In this document: positions 1-8,206 of the stretch, piece by piece
Layout of the letters: every line of letters begins with the position of its first letter
How positions within the stretch are numbered: position 1 is the first letter of the stretch
From: Flavobacterium soli DSM 19725
Lineage (GTDB): Bacteria > Bacteroidota > Bacteroidia > Flavobacteriales > Flavobacteriaceae
NCBI RefSeq assembly: GCF_000422705.1
Contig: NZ_AUGO01000007.1
Location: 186,001 to 250,000, forward strand
Direction of reading: 5' to 3'
DNA: 64,000 bases
Notes under the pieces: model-generated
Seen by the model: only the letters and a program-made list of their open reading frames with translations
Told to the model about the DNA's origin: nothing
Databases searched by the model: none
Position numbers and translations under genes: made by a program

Positions 1-2
1 TT

Positions 3-671
3 TTCGCTGAATTAAATATTAATAAACAGAATTTTAGAGGTACAAATGTTTACTTTGGAAAAAGTAAATTTCCTTTTGCACAGTATATCGACAACGGTAA
101 AATATCTCTCTATTTTCTAGACCGTGCTGAAAAAATTTATCGTTTGGCTTTAAGTCGAATATCAGAAGAAGAACAAGTAAAAATTTTAACTGAAATAAAC
201 AAAAACCCTGAAAATTTTTGGGATTCTGACGCTGGAAAATCTGTTTCGTCTGACATCAATAGTGAAATTAGACCTTACAAGGTTGATGAAAGAATAAAAT
301 ATGTATGCGATATTTGTTTAGATTCAATGAGGGAGCCAGAAGGACATTTATTACGAACTTATGAAATAGTGATATCCGAAAAATACTGGAAATATATTTT
401 TAGTAATAACAATTTTGGGATTGATAAAGAAGGCTTAAAAAAGCGATTAGATTATTTTATAGAAGTTTCATCTTCACCTACTCCTTGGATTATTTGTGAC
501 AAATGTATTTCAATGTTTGATATAAAAGATATAGAAAAGAATAAAGCATATATGAATAAATGGTTTTCTACAAAAGGAAAATTCAGACCTAATAAATGTG
601 GTGATTTCAGGAATTATTTGGACAACGATGAAATAAAAAAAATACCAGAAATGATAGCAGGTATAAATTAA
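3..671 (+). CDS. Hypothetical protein with two CxxC pairs (5' end outside window)
   Basis: The reading frame is open from base 3 and no plausible start precedes the window edge. A TTG at 144 lies inside the frame, so the true start is off-window. At least 222 codons are present. Two Cys pairs are visible, CDIC and CDKC, about 60 residues apart. This suggests a zinc-ribbon-like knuckle; that is inference, and I do not recognise the family. The gene is followed within 30 bp by an attC-like half site (699-735), so it may be cargo of another cassette array lying to the left. Confidence is high that it is coding and low for any function. Confidence 0.7.
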   Translation, partial: FAELNINKQNFRGTNVYFGKSKFPFAQYIDNGKISLYFLDRAEKIYRLALSRISEEEQVKILTEINKNPENFWDSDAGKSVSSDINSEIRPYKVDERIKYVCDICLDSMREPEGHLLRTYEIVISEKYWKYIFSNNNFGIDKEGLKKRLDYFIEVSSSPTPWIICDKCISMFDIKDIEKNKAYMNKWFSTKGKFRPNKCGDFRNYLDNDEIKKIPEMIAGIN

Positions 672-698
672 GTTATTAAACACAAATAAAAAAACTAA

Positions 699-735
699 TG
701 CCAACACTTGCTACAAGAGATTTGGGCAATTGGCT
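699..735 (+). repeat. Half copy of an attC-like element
   Basis: This begins TGCCAAC and continues with a stretch (about 708-732) that closely matches the left arm of the element at 49927, including the shared string GAGATTTGGGCA. No matching right arm ending in GTT is recognisable before the next gene. It is therefore read as a truncated or decayed site of the same kind as the array at 46.7-60.6 kb. Confidence 0.55.
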
Positions 736-782
736 TAATAGTAAAATGGTCTTGTATTTGGGATGTTTAGGCAAATCCCCCC

Positions 783-910
783 GCTACCGCGCGAATCCCT
801 TCGCGTGGAAGTATGTAGAATTTTGTAGCTATTTATATAATTGCTTCTTTGTAATAATACGTTTGGGGTATATAGTTGAATTGTCCACGCGAAGGGATTC
901 GCACGGTAGC
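783..910. repeat. 27-bp inverted repeat with nested hairpins
   Basis: Arms 783-809 and 884-910 are reverse complements with 26 of 27 bases matching, separated by 74 bp. Each arm itself contains a short palindrome; in the left arm CGCGAA and TTCGCG flank TCCC. With the half site at 699-735 it accounts for most of the gene-free stretch 672-1047. Apparent ORFs across it on both strands look like by-products of the repeat. It could be a REP/MITE-like element; no target-site duplication was identified. Confidence 0.7.
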
Positions 911-1047
911 AGGGACAGCGGACACAGTCCATTTGGTCTTAGACAAGTGCTACTAATACAAATTAAATTGGAGACCAGAACACAATCAAAGTAACAAGGA
1001 GTAATCCGAAAAGGCTTACAAGTAAGAAAAATTTAAAAATAGAAATT

Positions 1048-1545
1048 ATGAGCAATCAACAAATTCAACCACCAAATCCAATTATTCCAACTATACCTGT
1101 TGGAACCATTGTTGCATTTTCTGGAAACCCAGCTACTATTCCTTCAGGCTGGATTTTGTGTAATGACTTTGGTAAAAAGAGCATACCAACAAATTACGAG
1201 GGGCCCCAGATACCTAATTTAGATGGTTTAACACTCATTGGACAAGGATTAAATTACAATTTTGGAGAACAAGGTGGAGAATCAACTCACCAATTATCTA
1301 CTGCCGAAATTCCCCCTCACTCCCATACAATACATGGGGGTGATTTTGGCTCTCTTGGCACTTCTCTAGAAATTGGAGACAGTAGCTATGTACCTTACTG
1401 TACGACTAATGTTTTTGGTGCAAATGGAACGGACATTTCTGGAGAGGGGATTCCTCATAATAATATGCAGCCCTTTTATGTAGTTTACTATATCATGTTT
1501 ATTGGTGTTTCAACTAGCCAAGGGCTTTACAACGCTGTTCCGTAA
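1048..1545 (+). CDS. Phage tail collar domain protein (microcystin-dependent-protein-like)
   Basis: 165 aa. The N-terminal proline-rich part leads into PVGTIVAFSG and IPSGWILCND (about residues 17-43). A DLxG-like NLDG and IGQG segment follows, then EIPPHSHTIHGG (about 87-98) and a C-terminal NMQPFYVVYYIMFIG. This is the layout of Tail_Collar (PF07484) proteins, which occur in phage tail tips and as stand-alone bacterial proteins of unclear function. It sits alone between the inverted repeat and a terminator with no other phage gene nearby, so it is more likely a stand-alone collar-domain protein than part of a prophage. Confidence 0.75.
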   Translation: MSNQQIQPPNPIIPTIPVGTIVAFSGNPATIPSGWILCNDFGKKSIPTNYEGPQIPNLDGLTLIGQGLNYNFGEQGGESTHQLSTAEIPPHSHTIHGGDFGSLGTSLEIGDSSYVPYCTTNVFGANGTDISGEGIPHNNMQPFYVVYYIMFIGVSTSQGLYNAVP

Positions 1546-1655
1546 ATAATTTAAAATTAATGTTGTGACCCGATCGGATATGCACAACAGTTAAGGCAGT
1601 TTTTCAAACCATACCCACAAGCAAAGTAAATCCTACCCTTTCTAATACCTTAAAA

Positions 1656-1683
1656 AAAATCCCTTTCAAAAGAAAGGGATTTT
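1656..1683. terminator. Bidirectional terminator
   Basis: The stem AAAATCCCTTTC / GAAAGGGATTTT has a four-base loop and an A-run and T-run on either side. It lies between the convergent collar gene (+) and the efflux operon (-). Confidence 0.8.
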
Positions 1684-1703
1684 GCAGTATAGCTACATCA
1701 GGT

Positions 1704-3131
1704 TTACTTCCATCCGCCACCTAGAGCGTGATAGATGTTTACCATTGCATTCATCTGTTGCAGCTTGGTTTCGATCAAATCAAACTTGGATTCGAGTGCG
1801 TCACGTTGCGTTAACAATACTTCCATATAATCGGCTCGTGCCGATTGGAACAGGTCGTTTGAAATGGTTACCGAGGTATTGAGGGCTTCCACCTGCTTGG
1901 CTTTCAAGTTATAGGCCTTGGCGACATTATCAATCTTCGCCAGCTGGTTGGCCACTTCTACATAGGCATTCAGGATGGTTTTCTCATAATTATAGACCGC
2001 TTGGATCTGCATGGCATTGGCAGTATAATAACTCGCCTTGATGGCATTACGGTTGATGAGCGGTGCGATCAAATCTCCAGTAAGGGAATACAGCAACGAC
2101 TCTGGAGTCTTGAACAAATACTTAGAGTCGAACGCATTCAGCCCCACGCCAGCCGAGATGCCTAACGAAGGATAGAACCTCGCTTTTGCTACCTTAATGT
2201 CTAATTTGGCTGCAGCCAAATCCATTTCGGCCTGTTTCACATCCGGACGGTTTTCGAGCAACTGGGCTGGAATTCCGGCACTGATGGCATTGGGTACCAA
2301 ATCAATAAAGTTTTGGGTACTTCTCTGAACCGGTTGCGGAAACCTTCCCACCAAGAAATTGATCTTATTTTCGGTTTCAATAATCTGCTGCTGGATCTTG
2401 AACTCCAAGCTCTGGGTATCATATACCTGGGCTTCAAATCGTTTCACGGCCAACTCTGTTACCCTTGTGGCTTCCTTTTGAAACTTTACAATCTTGAGGG
2501 CATTGTTTTGGAGCTCTATGTTTTGCTTGACAATGGCCAATTGGTTATCCAAAGCCAACAATTCATAATAGGAATTTGCAATTTCAGCAATCAGGTTGGT
2601 CACCATAAAGTTCTTGCCCTCTATGGTTGCAAGGTATTTGCTAACGGAGGCTTTCTTGGCATTGTGGAGCTTGTTCCAGATGTCTAATTCCCAAGTAGCA
2701 TAGGCTTTCACGCCATAATCCTGCAACGGTTCGGGCGTTTCAATTCCAGGCTTGATATCGGTAGTGGCATCATTTGCCCCTTGACTGGTGTACCTTCCCA
2801 CTTTCTCTACTCCAGCACCCGCTTTCAGACCGACAAAAGGCAAATACTCTCCCTTTCTGGCCCTGATTTCGTTCCTAGCAATTTCAATTTCCTGCAAGGT
2901 AATATTCAGCTCCTGATTGTTGGACAAGGCAGTGGTGATGAGCGAATCCAGATGGGGATCTACAAAATACTCCTTCCATTTGAAAGTGGCAGTGTTCAAA
3001 GTGTCCTTTGAGTCGTTATAACTCAAAGGAACTTCTTTATTTTCTGTTTTCTGAACCATTGTAGGCGTCTTGCAACCCGTAAAGTTCAAAGCCAGACCCA
3101 GTATAATGATATATTTAAAGGTATTATTCAT
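1704..3131 (-). CDS. RND efflux outer membrane factor, TolC/NodT family lipoprotein
   Basis: 475 aa. This is the outer membrane channel of a tripartite efflux pump. The N-terminus carries a lipoprotein signal ending LNFTGC, with the lipidated Cys at about residue 20. It is followed by two OEP repeats (TolC-type alpha-barrel helices) rich in Gln/Ala/Asn heptads, for example LENRPDVKQAEMDLAAAKLDI near residue 285, the family's recognisable core. Length matches NodT/CusC-type channels. Its start overlaps the last 8 bases of the pump gene, so the two are translationally coupled. It is the third gene of the operon adaptor-pump-channel. Confidence 0.95.
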   Translation of the reverse strand: MNNTFKYIIILGLALNFTGCKTPTMVQKTENKEVPLSYNDSKDTLNTATFKWKEYFVDPHLDSLITTALSNNQELNITLQEIEIARNEIRARKGEYLPFVGLKAGAGVEKVGRYTSQGANDATTDIKPGIETPEPLQDYGVKAYATWELDIWNKLHNAKKASVSKYLATIEGKNFMVTNLIAEIANSYYELLALDNQLAIVKQNIELQNNALKIVKFQKEATRVTELAVKRFEAQVYDTQSLEFKIQQQIIETENKINFLVGRFPQPVQRSTQNFIDLVPNAISAGIPAQLLENRPDVKQAEMDLAAAKLDIKVAKARFYPSLGISAGVGLNAFDSKYLFKTPESLLYSLTGDLIAPLINRNAIKASYYTANAMQIQAVYNYEKTILNAYVEVANQLAKIDNVAKAYNLKAKQVEALNTSVTISNDLFQSARADYMEVLLTQRDALESKFDLIETKLQQMNAMVNIYHALGGGWK

Positions 3132-6100
3132 GTTCGTTCGTGTTTTCGAAATTATCTATTTGATGTACGAATCCTTCTGATAAAGAACTCTCTTCCTCGC
3201 CCTTGATGAGTTTTCGACCATCGGCCAACGAGCCAAAAATAAAGTACAATCCTGGCACGATGATGACCCCGAAGATTGTTCCGAAAAGCATCCCTCCAAG
3301 TGCAGAAGCTCCGATAGTCCTGTTTCCGATGGCTCCCGCTCCTGTGGCTATAATCAGTGGAATCAATCCGGCGATAAAGGCAAAAGAGGTCATCAAAATA
3401 GGTCGGAAACGCACTTTTGCACCTTCGATGGCAGCTTCCAGGATCGTGAAGCCCTGCTGTCGCTTGAGGACGGCAAATTCTACAATCAATACGGCATTCT
3501 TGCCTAGCAATCCGACGAGCATGATGAGTCCGATTTGGGCATAGATATCATTTTGAAGTCCCATCATTTCCAACAAGACAAAAGAACCGAAAACCCCAAC
3601 CGGCAAGGAGAATACAACTGCCAACGGAATAAGGAAACTCTCATATTGGGCCGCCAACACAAAATAGACGAACACTAAAACAATAAGGAAGATATAAAGC
3701 GACTCGTTTCCACGTCCTGCTTCGTCATACGACAAACCTTCCCAAGCGATGTCATAGCCTTTTGGTAGCGATTCGCTGGCGACTTCTTTGATGGCGTTGA
3801 TCGCATCGGCAGTGGTGTAGCCTTTTGCAGGAGCCCCTTGAATGGCAGCGGAATTATACATATTATAACGCGTTACCTCATTAGGTCCTTGGGTTTTCTT
3901 TAGCGTCATAAAGGCAGAATACGGTACCATTTCGCCTTGATCGTTCTTCACATAAAGGTTCAAGATATCCGATGGCAATCGTCTGAATTTTGGATCAGAC
4001 TGTACATATACTTTAAAGAAACGTCCAAACTTGATAAAGCCTTGTTCGTAAGTACTACCAATCATGATATTAAGGTTTTCCATGGCATTACCAATAGAAA
4101 CACCTTTTTGCATGGCCAGTTCGTTGTTGATTTCCAATTCATATTGAGGGTAATCGGCAGCGAAGAACGTGAACAAACCTGCAAGCTCTTTTCGTTTGCC
4201 CAAATCGGCCATAAACTGCTTATTGATTTTATCAAAATCCTGATAATCAGTTTCGGTATTCTTGTCTAGTAATCGCATGGAGAAACCACCAGAAGAACCA
4301 AACCCTGGGATTGCTGGCGGCTCAAAGAACTCTACTACAGCTCCAAGTCCCTCTGATTTTTCTTCAAGTTCTTCCATGATTTCCTTAACGGTATGCTTCC
4401 TGTCTGACCATTTTTTCAGGTTGATCAAACACGTTCCGGCATTAGAACCACGACCTTCCGTCATGATTTCGTAACCTGCCAATGATGAAACCGATTCTAC
4501 ACCGTCAATCTTCTCACAAATCTTTTGCAACTTCTGCGACACTTGATTGGTGCGTTCCAAAGTACTTCCGGGAGGTGTTTGGATGATGGCATAAATGGTT
4601 CCCTGATCCTCACTTGGAATAAATCCGGAAGGTAAAATTTGATTCTCGAAGAAAATACCGGCACAAAAAGCCAAGAGGATTCCAAACGTAAGCCATCTTC
4701 TGCTGACAATCTTTTTTAATAGTAGTACATATTTTCCTGTAAGTCGGTCGAATATTCGGTTGAAGGCATCTAAACTTTTGGTCAGAGGGTTGCCTTTCTT
4801 CTGTTTTCCGTGGTTGTTTTTTAATAACATCGCACATAAAACCGGTGTCAGCGTCAAAGCGATCAAGGCTGAAATTACGATGGAACTTGCCATGGTGATG
4901 GAAAACTGTCTGTAGAATGTTCCAACGGGTCCTGACATGAAGGATATCGGCAAGAATACTGAAACCATAACCGCTGTAATGGCAATGATGGCACCAGTGA
5001 TTTCACCCAACACTTTTTTAACCGCATTGTAAGGCGTGATGTGCGGAAACTCCTCGAACTTGGCATGGACGGCCTCGACGACGACAATCGCATCATCGAC
5101 CACGATACCAATAGCCAGTACCAAGGCAAACAACGTGACCAAGTTGATGGAAAGTCCGAAGAACTGTATCACAAAAAAGGCTCCGATTAGCGAAACGGGT
5201 ACGGCCAAAATCGGAATCAGGGTCGAACGCCAATCGCCCAAAAAGATAAACACCACCAAGGCTACCAAGATAAAGGCATCCCGCAAGGTATCGATTACCT
5301 GATCGATAGAAGCATCAAGGAATTGCGACACGTCATAGCTAATTTTGTAGTCCATTCCTGGAGGGAACGTTTCCTTCATTTCCTCCAATTTGGCTTTTAC
5401 TTCCTCGATTACATCACTGGCGTTACTGCCATAATTTTGTTTTAAGACGATAGCGGCAGAAGGATGTCCGTCAAGATTCGAATAGATATCGAAAAATTCA
5501 CTTCCCAATTCTACCTTACCGATGTCTTTTAAATGGATCGTTTGTCCTTTTGAATTGGCACGGATGATGACATTATTATATTCTTCAGGCTTGTTGAACC
5601 TTCCCTTATAGGTCAAAACATATTCTAATGATTGGGCGGCAATTCCCGAACTCTGTCCGATTCTTCCCGGACGACCGATGATACTTTGTTCGCCCAAGGC
5701 TTTCATGACCTCATCTACCGAAATATTGTAGGCTCTCATTCGGTCCGGATTCAACCAAACACGCATGGCGTAGGTTCTACTTCCTAAGATTTGAGATCGT
5801 GCCACACCTTTGATTCTGCTGATTTCGGGAATCATCTTTACACTGGCATAATTGTAGAGGAATTTTTCATCCATACTTTTATCCTTCGCATAAAGGTTCA
5901 CATACATCAACATACTCGGTTGGATTGGCGTGATGACAACCCCTTCACGTTGTACCAGTTCTGGCAAGAGTGGCATAACTTGATCGACCCTCGTCTTGAC
6001 GCGAATAACCGCTTGGTTTGGGTCGGTACCAGGTTCGAATATGATTCTTAAAGTCGCTTCCCCAGCACTTGTAGCATCAGTAGCGATGTAACGCATTCCT

Positions 6101-6318
6101 TCTACCCCATTGATAGAATTCTCTAGCGTGATAAGGGTTGATTTTACCAAAACATCGGCACTTGCACCAGGATAGGCGATAAAAATATTTACCGTTGTTG
6201 GGGCAATCGGTGGAAACTGCGATATCGGCAGTTGCTTGATGGCTAAGGAGCCTACAAAAACGATGATGATGGAAATCACGATCGCAAAAACGGGTCTGTG
6301 TATAAACTTGCTAAACAT
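3124..6318 (-). CDS. RND multidrug efflux permease (HAE1/AcrB-like)
   Basis: 1064 aa, the usual length for inner-membrane RND pumps. It begins MFSKFIHRPVFA with the first transmembrane helix. The large periplasmic loop includes porter motifs such as GxRxYAMRVWLNPDRM. Helix 4 carries the paired aspartates in GIVVDDAIVVVEAV (about residue 405) that relay protons. The second half repeats the fold and ends with a helix bundle containing GLLGKNAVLIVEFA. The hydrophobic-amphiphilic (HAE1) type is favoured over heavy-metal CusA because of overall resemblance; the substrate cannot be read from sequence. It lies 26 bp downstream of the adaptor gene and overlaps the outer membrane factor. Confidence 0.95.
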   Translation of the reverse strand: MFSKFIHRPVFAIVISIIIVFVGSLAIKQLPISQFPPIAPTTVNIFIAYPGASADVLVKSTLITLENSINGVEGMRYIATDATSAGEATLRIIFEPGTDPNQAVIRVKTRVDQVMPLLPELVQREGVVITPIQPSMLMYVNLYAKDKSMDEKFLYNYASVKMIPEISRIKGVARSQILGSRTYAMRVWLNPDRMRAYNISVDEVMKALGEQSIIGRPGRIGQSSGIAAQSLEYVLTYKGRFNKPEEYNNVIIRANSKGQTIHLKDIGKVELGSEFFDIYSNLDGHPSAAIVLKQNYGSNASDVIEEVKAKLEEMKETFPPGMDYKISYDVSQFLDASIDQVIDTLRDAFILVALVVFIFLGDWRSTLIPILAVPVSLIGAFFVIQFFGLSINLVTLFALVLAIGIVVDDAIVVVEAVHAKFEEFPHITPYNAVKKVLGEITGAIIAITAVMVSVFLPISFMSGPVGTFYRQFSITMASSIVISALIALTLTPVLCAMLLKNNHGKQKKGNPLTKSLDAFNRIFDRLTGKYVLLLKKIVSRRWLTFGILLAFCAGIFFENQILPSGFIPSEDQGTIYAIIQTPPGSTLERTNQVSQKLQKICEKIDGVESVSSLAGYEIMTEGRGSNAGTCLINLKKWSDRKHTVKEIMEELEEKSEGLGAVVEFFEPPAIPGFGSSGGFSMRLLDKNTETDYQDFDKINKQFMADLGKRKELAGLFTFFAADYPQYELEINNELAMQKGVSIGNAMENLNIMIGSTYEQGFIKFGRFFKVYVQSDPKFRRLPSDILNLYVKNDQGEMVPYSAFMTLKKTQGPNEVTRYNMYNSAAIQGAPAKGYTTADAINAIKEVASESLPKGYDIAWEGLSYDEAGRGNESLYIFLIVLVFVYFVLAAQYESFLIPLAVVFSLPVGVFGSFVLLEMMGLQNDIYAQIGLIMLVGLLGKNAVLIVEFAVLKRQQGFTILEAAIEGAKVRFRPILMTSFAFIAGLIPLIIATGAGAIGNRTIGASALGGMLFGTIFGVIIVPGLYFIFGSLADGRKLIKGEEESSLSEGFVHQIDNFENTNEHE

Positions 6319-6344
6319 TTTTTTCTTTTTTTAAGGAAATGCGA

Positions 6345-7427
6345 TTACTCCGCATAAAGTTCCAAGTTAGACAGTACCGTTTGTGGTGCTACAAGCTTAT
6401 ACTTGATTTTTTCCTTTTCTTTTACAAGACGTAATCCTTCCAGAAGAATCTTGTCGTTTTCAGATAGTCCAGCTTTAATGGCAAAAAGATGTGGCATTTC
6501 GGCTTCTATTGTTACTTCTCTTGACTGTACCGTATTATTTTTATCAATTACAAAAACATATTTCTTGTCCAATACTTCAAAAGTTGCCTTCTGCGGAATC
6601 AGCAAGGTGTTTTTTAATGGAATAGTCACGTGAATATTACCTGTTTCGCCATGACGCAATAGACCTTTAGGATTAGGAAAAGTAGCCCTAAACTGAATGT
6701 TTCCGTTTTCGCTGTTGAAGTCGGCCTCGATAGTTTCTACAATTCCTGAATTTTCAAAATATTGATTATTGGCCATCAGTAATTTTACAACAGGTTTGGA
6801 ATCACTTTTTTGATTCTGTCTGAAATCCAAATATTCAGCTTCGGGAACATTATAATAGACCCACATTTTGCTGTTATCCGAAAGGTTGGTTAGCAAATCG
6901 CCTTCTTCGACAAGGCTTCCCAATCGAACATTAAAGCGATCGATAATACCATCAAATGGAGCTCGAACTTGTGTGAATTCAAGATGGACTTTGGTAAGCG
7001 ATAATTCGGCTTTGGCCTTATCCAATTTGGCTTTTGCCATTGCCAACTCATTTGGAGCAACTACATTATTTTCGGCTAAGCGTTTGGTATTCTTGTATTC
7101 GATTTCGGCAAAACTGGCTTCGGCTTTAGCTTTTTCCATTTCGGCTTCGTATAACTTGGGCATAATTTGAAAAAGGATTTGCCCTTGTTTTACAAATTGG
7201 CCTTCATCTACAAAAATCTTTTGCAGATAACCACGTTCTAATGCTCTTAATTCGATATGGCGACTGGCTTGGATTTGTGACACATAGTCTTTGGTGACAA
7301 CAGTGTCTTTCCTGATGGGGTTGGTTACTAAAAATTGTTCTTCCTTTTCGTGTTCTTTATGTTCAGTCTTGCAACTTGCAGTTAATAGCAAGACAGAAAG
7401 GCTCATTAATATGAGTATTCTTTTCAT
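6345..7427 (-). CDS. RND efflux periplasmic adaptor (membrane fusion protein)
   Basis: 360 aa. The lipoprotein signal ends LLTASC (Cys about residue 19). A biotinyl/lipoyl-like half-domain with GYLQKIFVDEGQFVKQGQILF lies near residues 68-88, followed by an alpha-hairpin rich in EKAKAEASFAEIEY repeats. A second lipoyl half follows (VRAPFDGIIDRFNVRLGS), then the beta-barrel. This is the HlyD/AcrA adaptor architecture. It is the first gene of the efflux operon and presumably links pump and outer membrane channel. No divergent TetR or AraC regulator is adjacent. Confidence 0.95.
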   Translation of the reverse strand: MKRILILMSLSVLLLTASCKTEHKEHEKEEQFLVTNPIRKDTVVTKDYVSQIQASRHIELRALERGYLQKIFVDEGQFVKQGQILFQIMPKLYEAEMEKAKAEASFAEIEYKNTKRLAENNVVAPNELAMAKAKLDKAKAELSLTKVHLEFTQVRAPFDGIIDRFNVRLGSLVEEGDLLTNLSDNSKMWVYYNVPEAEYLDFRQNQKSDSKPVVKLLMANNQYFENSGIVETIEADFNSENGNIQFRATFPNPKGLLRHGETGNIHVTIPLKNTLLIPQKATFEVLDKKYVFVIDKNNTVQSREVTIEAEMPHLFAIKAGLSENDKILLEGLRLVKEKEKIKYKLVAPQTVLSNLELYAE

Positions 7428-7592
7428 TTTTCTTATGATTTTAAACGATATGTTTTTTTTGAAGTTTTTGGAAAAGGTGCGCGACGAAATCTTACACCTT
7501 ATAATCCGTTTGGACTAATGCCAACAGATTTCGGGCAACGAAAATAGCCGAACAAAAGGTTCAGTATTTTACTTTGCGTGAAGAAAAGGGTA

Positions 7593-8003
7593 TCAAATCC
7601 TGAAGGTACAGAATAGGATTTGGATAGTGTTAGAAGGGAAATAAACAAAATAATTCCTTGGCGGAAATTCTTTTTTGAGGGAATACGATAAGCCTAAAAA
7701 TTGTGCTGTAAAAAGGCCTTTAGAAAGTGCGGGAATGCTTGAACCTTTTTTTACGGTAATGGATTCCTCCTCCTCTACTTTTTCGTTATCAGTTGTATAA
7801 ACCGTCCTGTGATTGGCTTCTAATGTAGTATGAACCGAAGGAAAAAGAAAGTTTTGATGCATCAGTAGTAGATCATCGCCATATTCCTGTGAATGATGTG
7901 CAACACTATAGGATGGCAGTGCTTGAACATCTACATTGTGACGTGCCGAAAGCTTGACACATCCCAACACAAGAAAAAGAATAAAAGAAAACAAGGTTTT
8001 CAT
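7593..8003 (-). CDS. Hypothetical secreted protein upstream of the RND operon
   Basis: 136 aa from the ATG at 8003. A second ATG five codons upstream (8018) is possible, but the chosen start gives a better signal peptide (MKTLFSFILFLVLGC). The mature part has several His pairs and an acidic EKVEEEES segment. No family is recognised. It is on the same strand as the efflux operon, 166 bp upstream, so it may be co-transcribed or separately regulated. The predicted export together with the pump suggests an envelope role, but this is only inference. Confidence 0.55.
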   Translation of the reverse strand: MKTLFSFILFLVLGCVKLSARHNVDVQALPSYSVAHHSQEYGDDLLLMHQNFLFPSVHTTLEANHRTVYTTDNEKVEEEESITVKKGSSIPALSKGLFTAQFLGLSYSLKKEFPPRNYFVYFPSNTIQILFCTFRI

Positions 8004-8206
8004 TAATGATCGGTTCATTCGGTGACAAAATTACATCATTTTATTCCTACTTCCGCTCCATCACCTATTTAATATATTGTTAAATTAATCATTTTTGATT
8101 TTCAATCTTGGTTGAAAAAATAGTTGAGAATTTTATACTTCCATTTTTGTTAAAGTCATTCATCATTGATTATAACCTTAAATATTATAGTAGTTTTGAA
8201 AAAAAA

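Noticed and set aside
698..994. Open frames on both strands across the inverted repeat
   Set aside because: They are created by the repeat and by the attC-like half site; there is no protein-like composition and no ribosome binding site.
1048..1545. Prophage remnant indicated by the tail collar gene
   Set aside because: Only one collar-domain gene is present, with no other phage genes within 6 kb.
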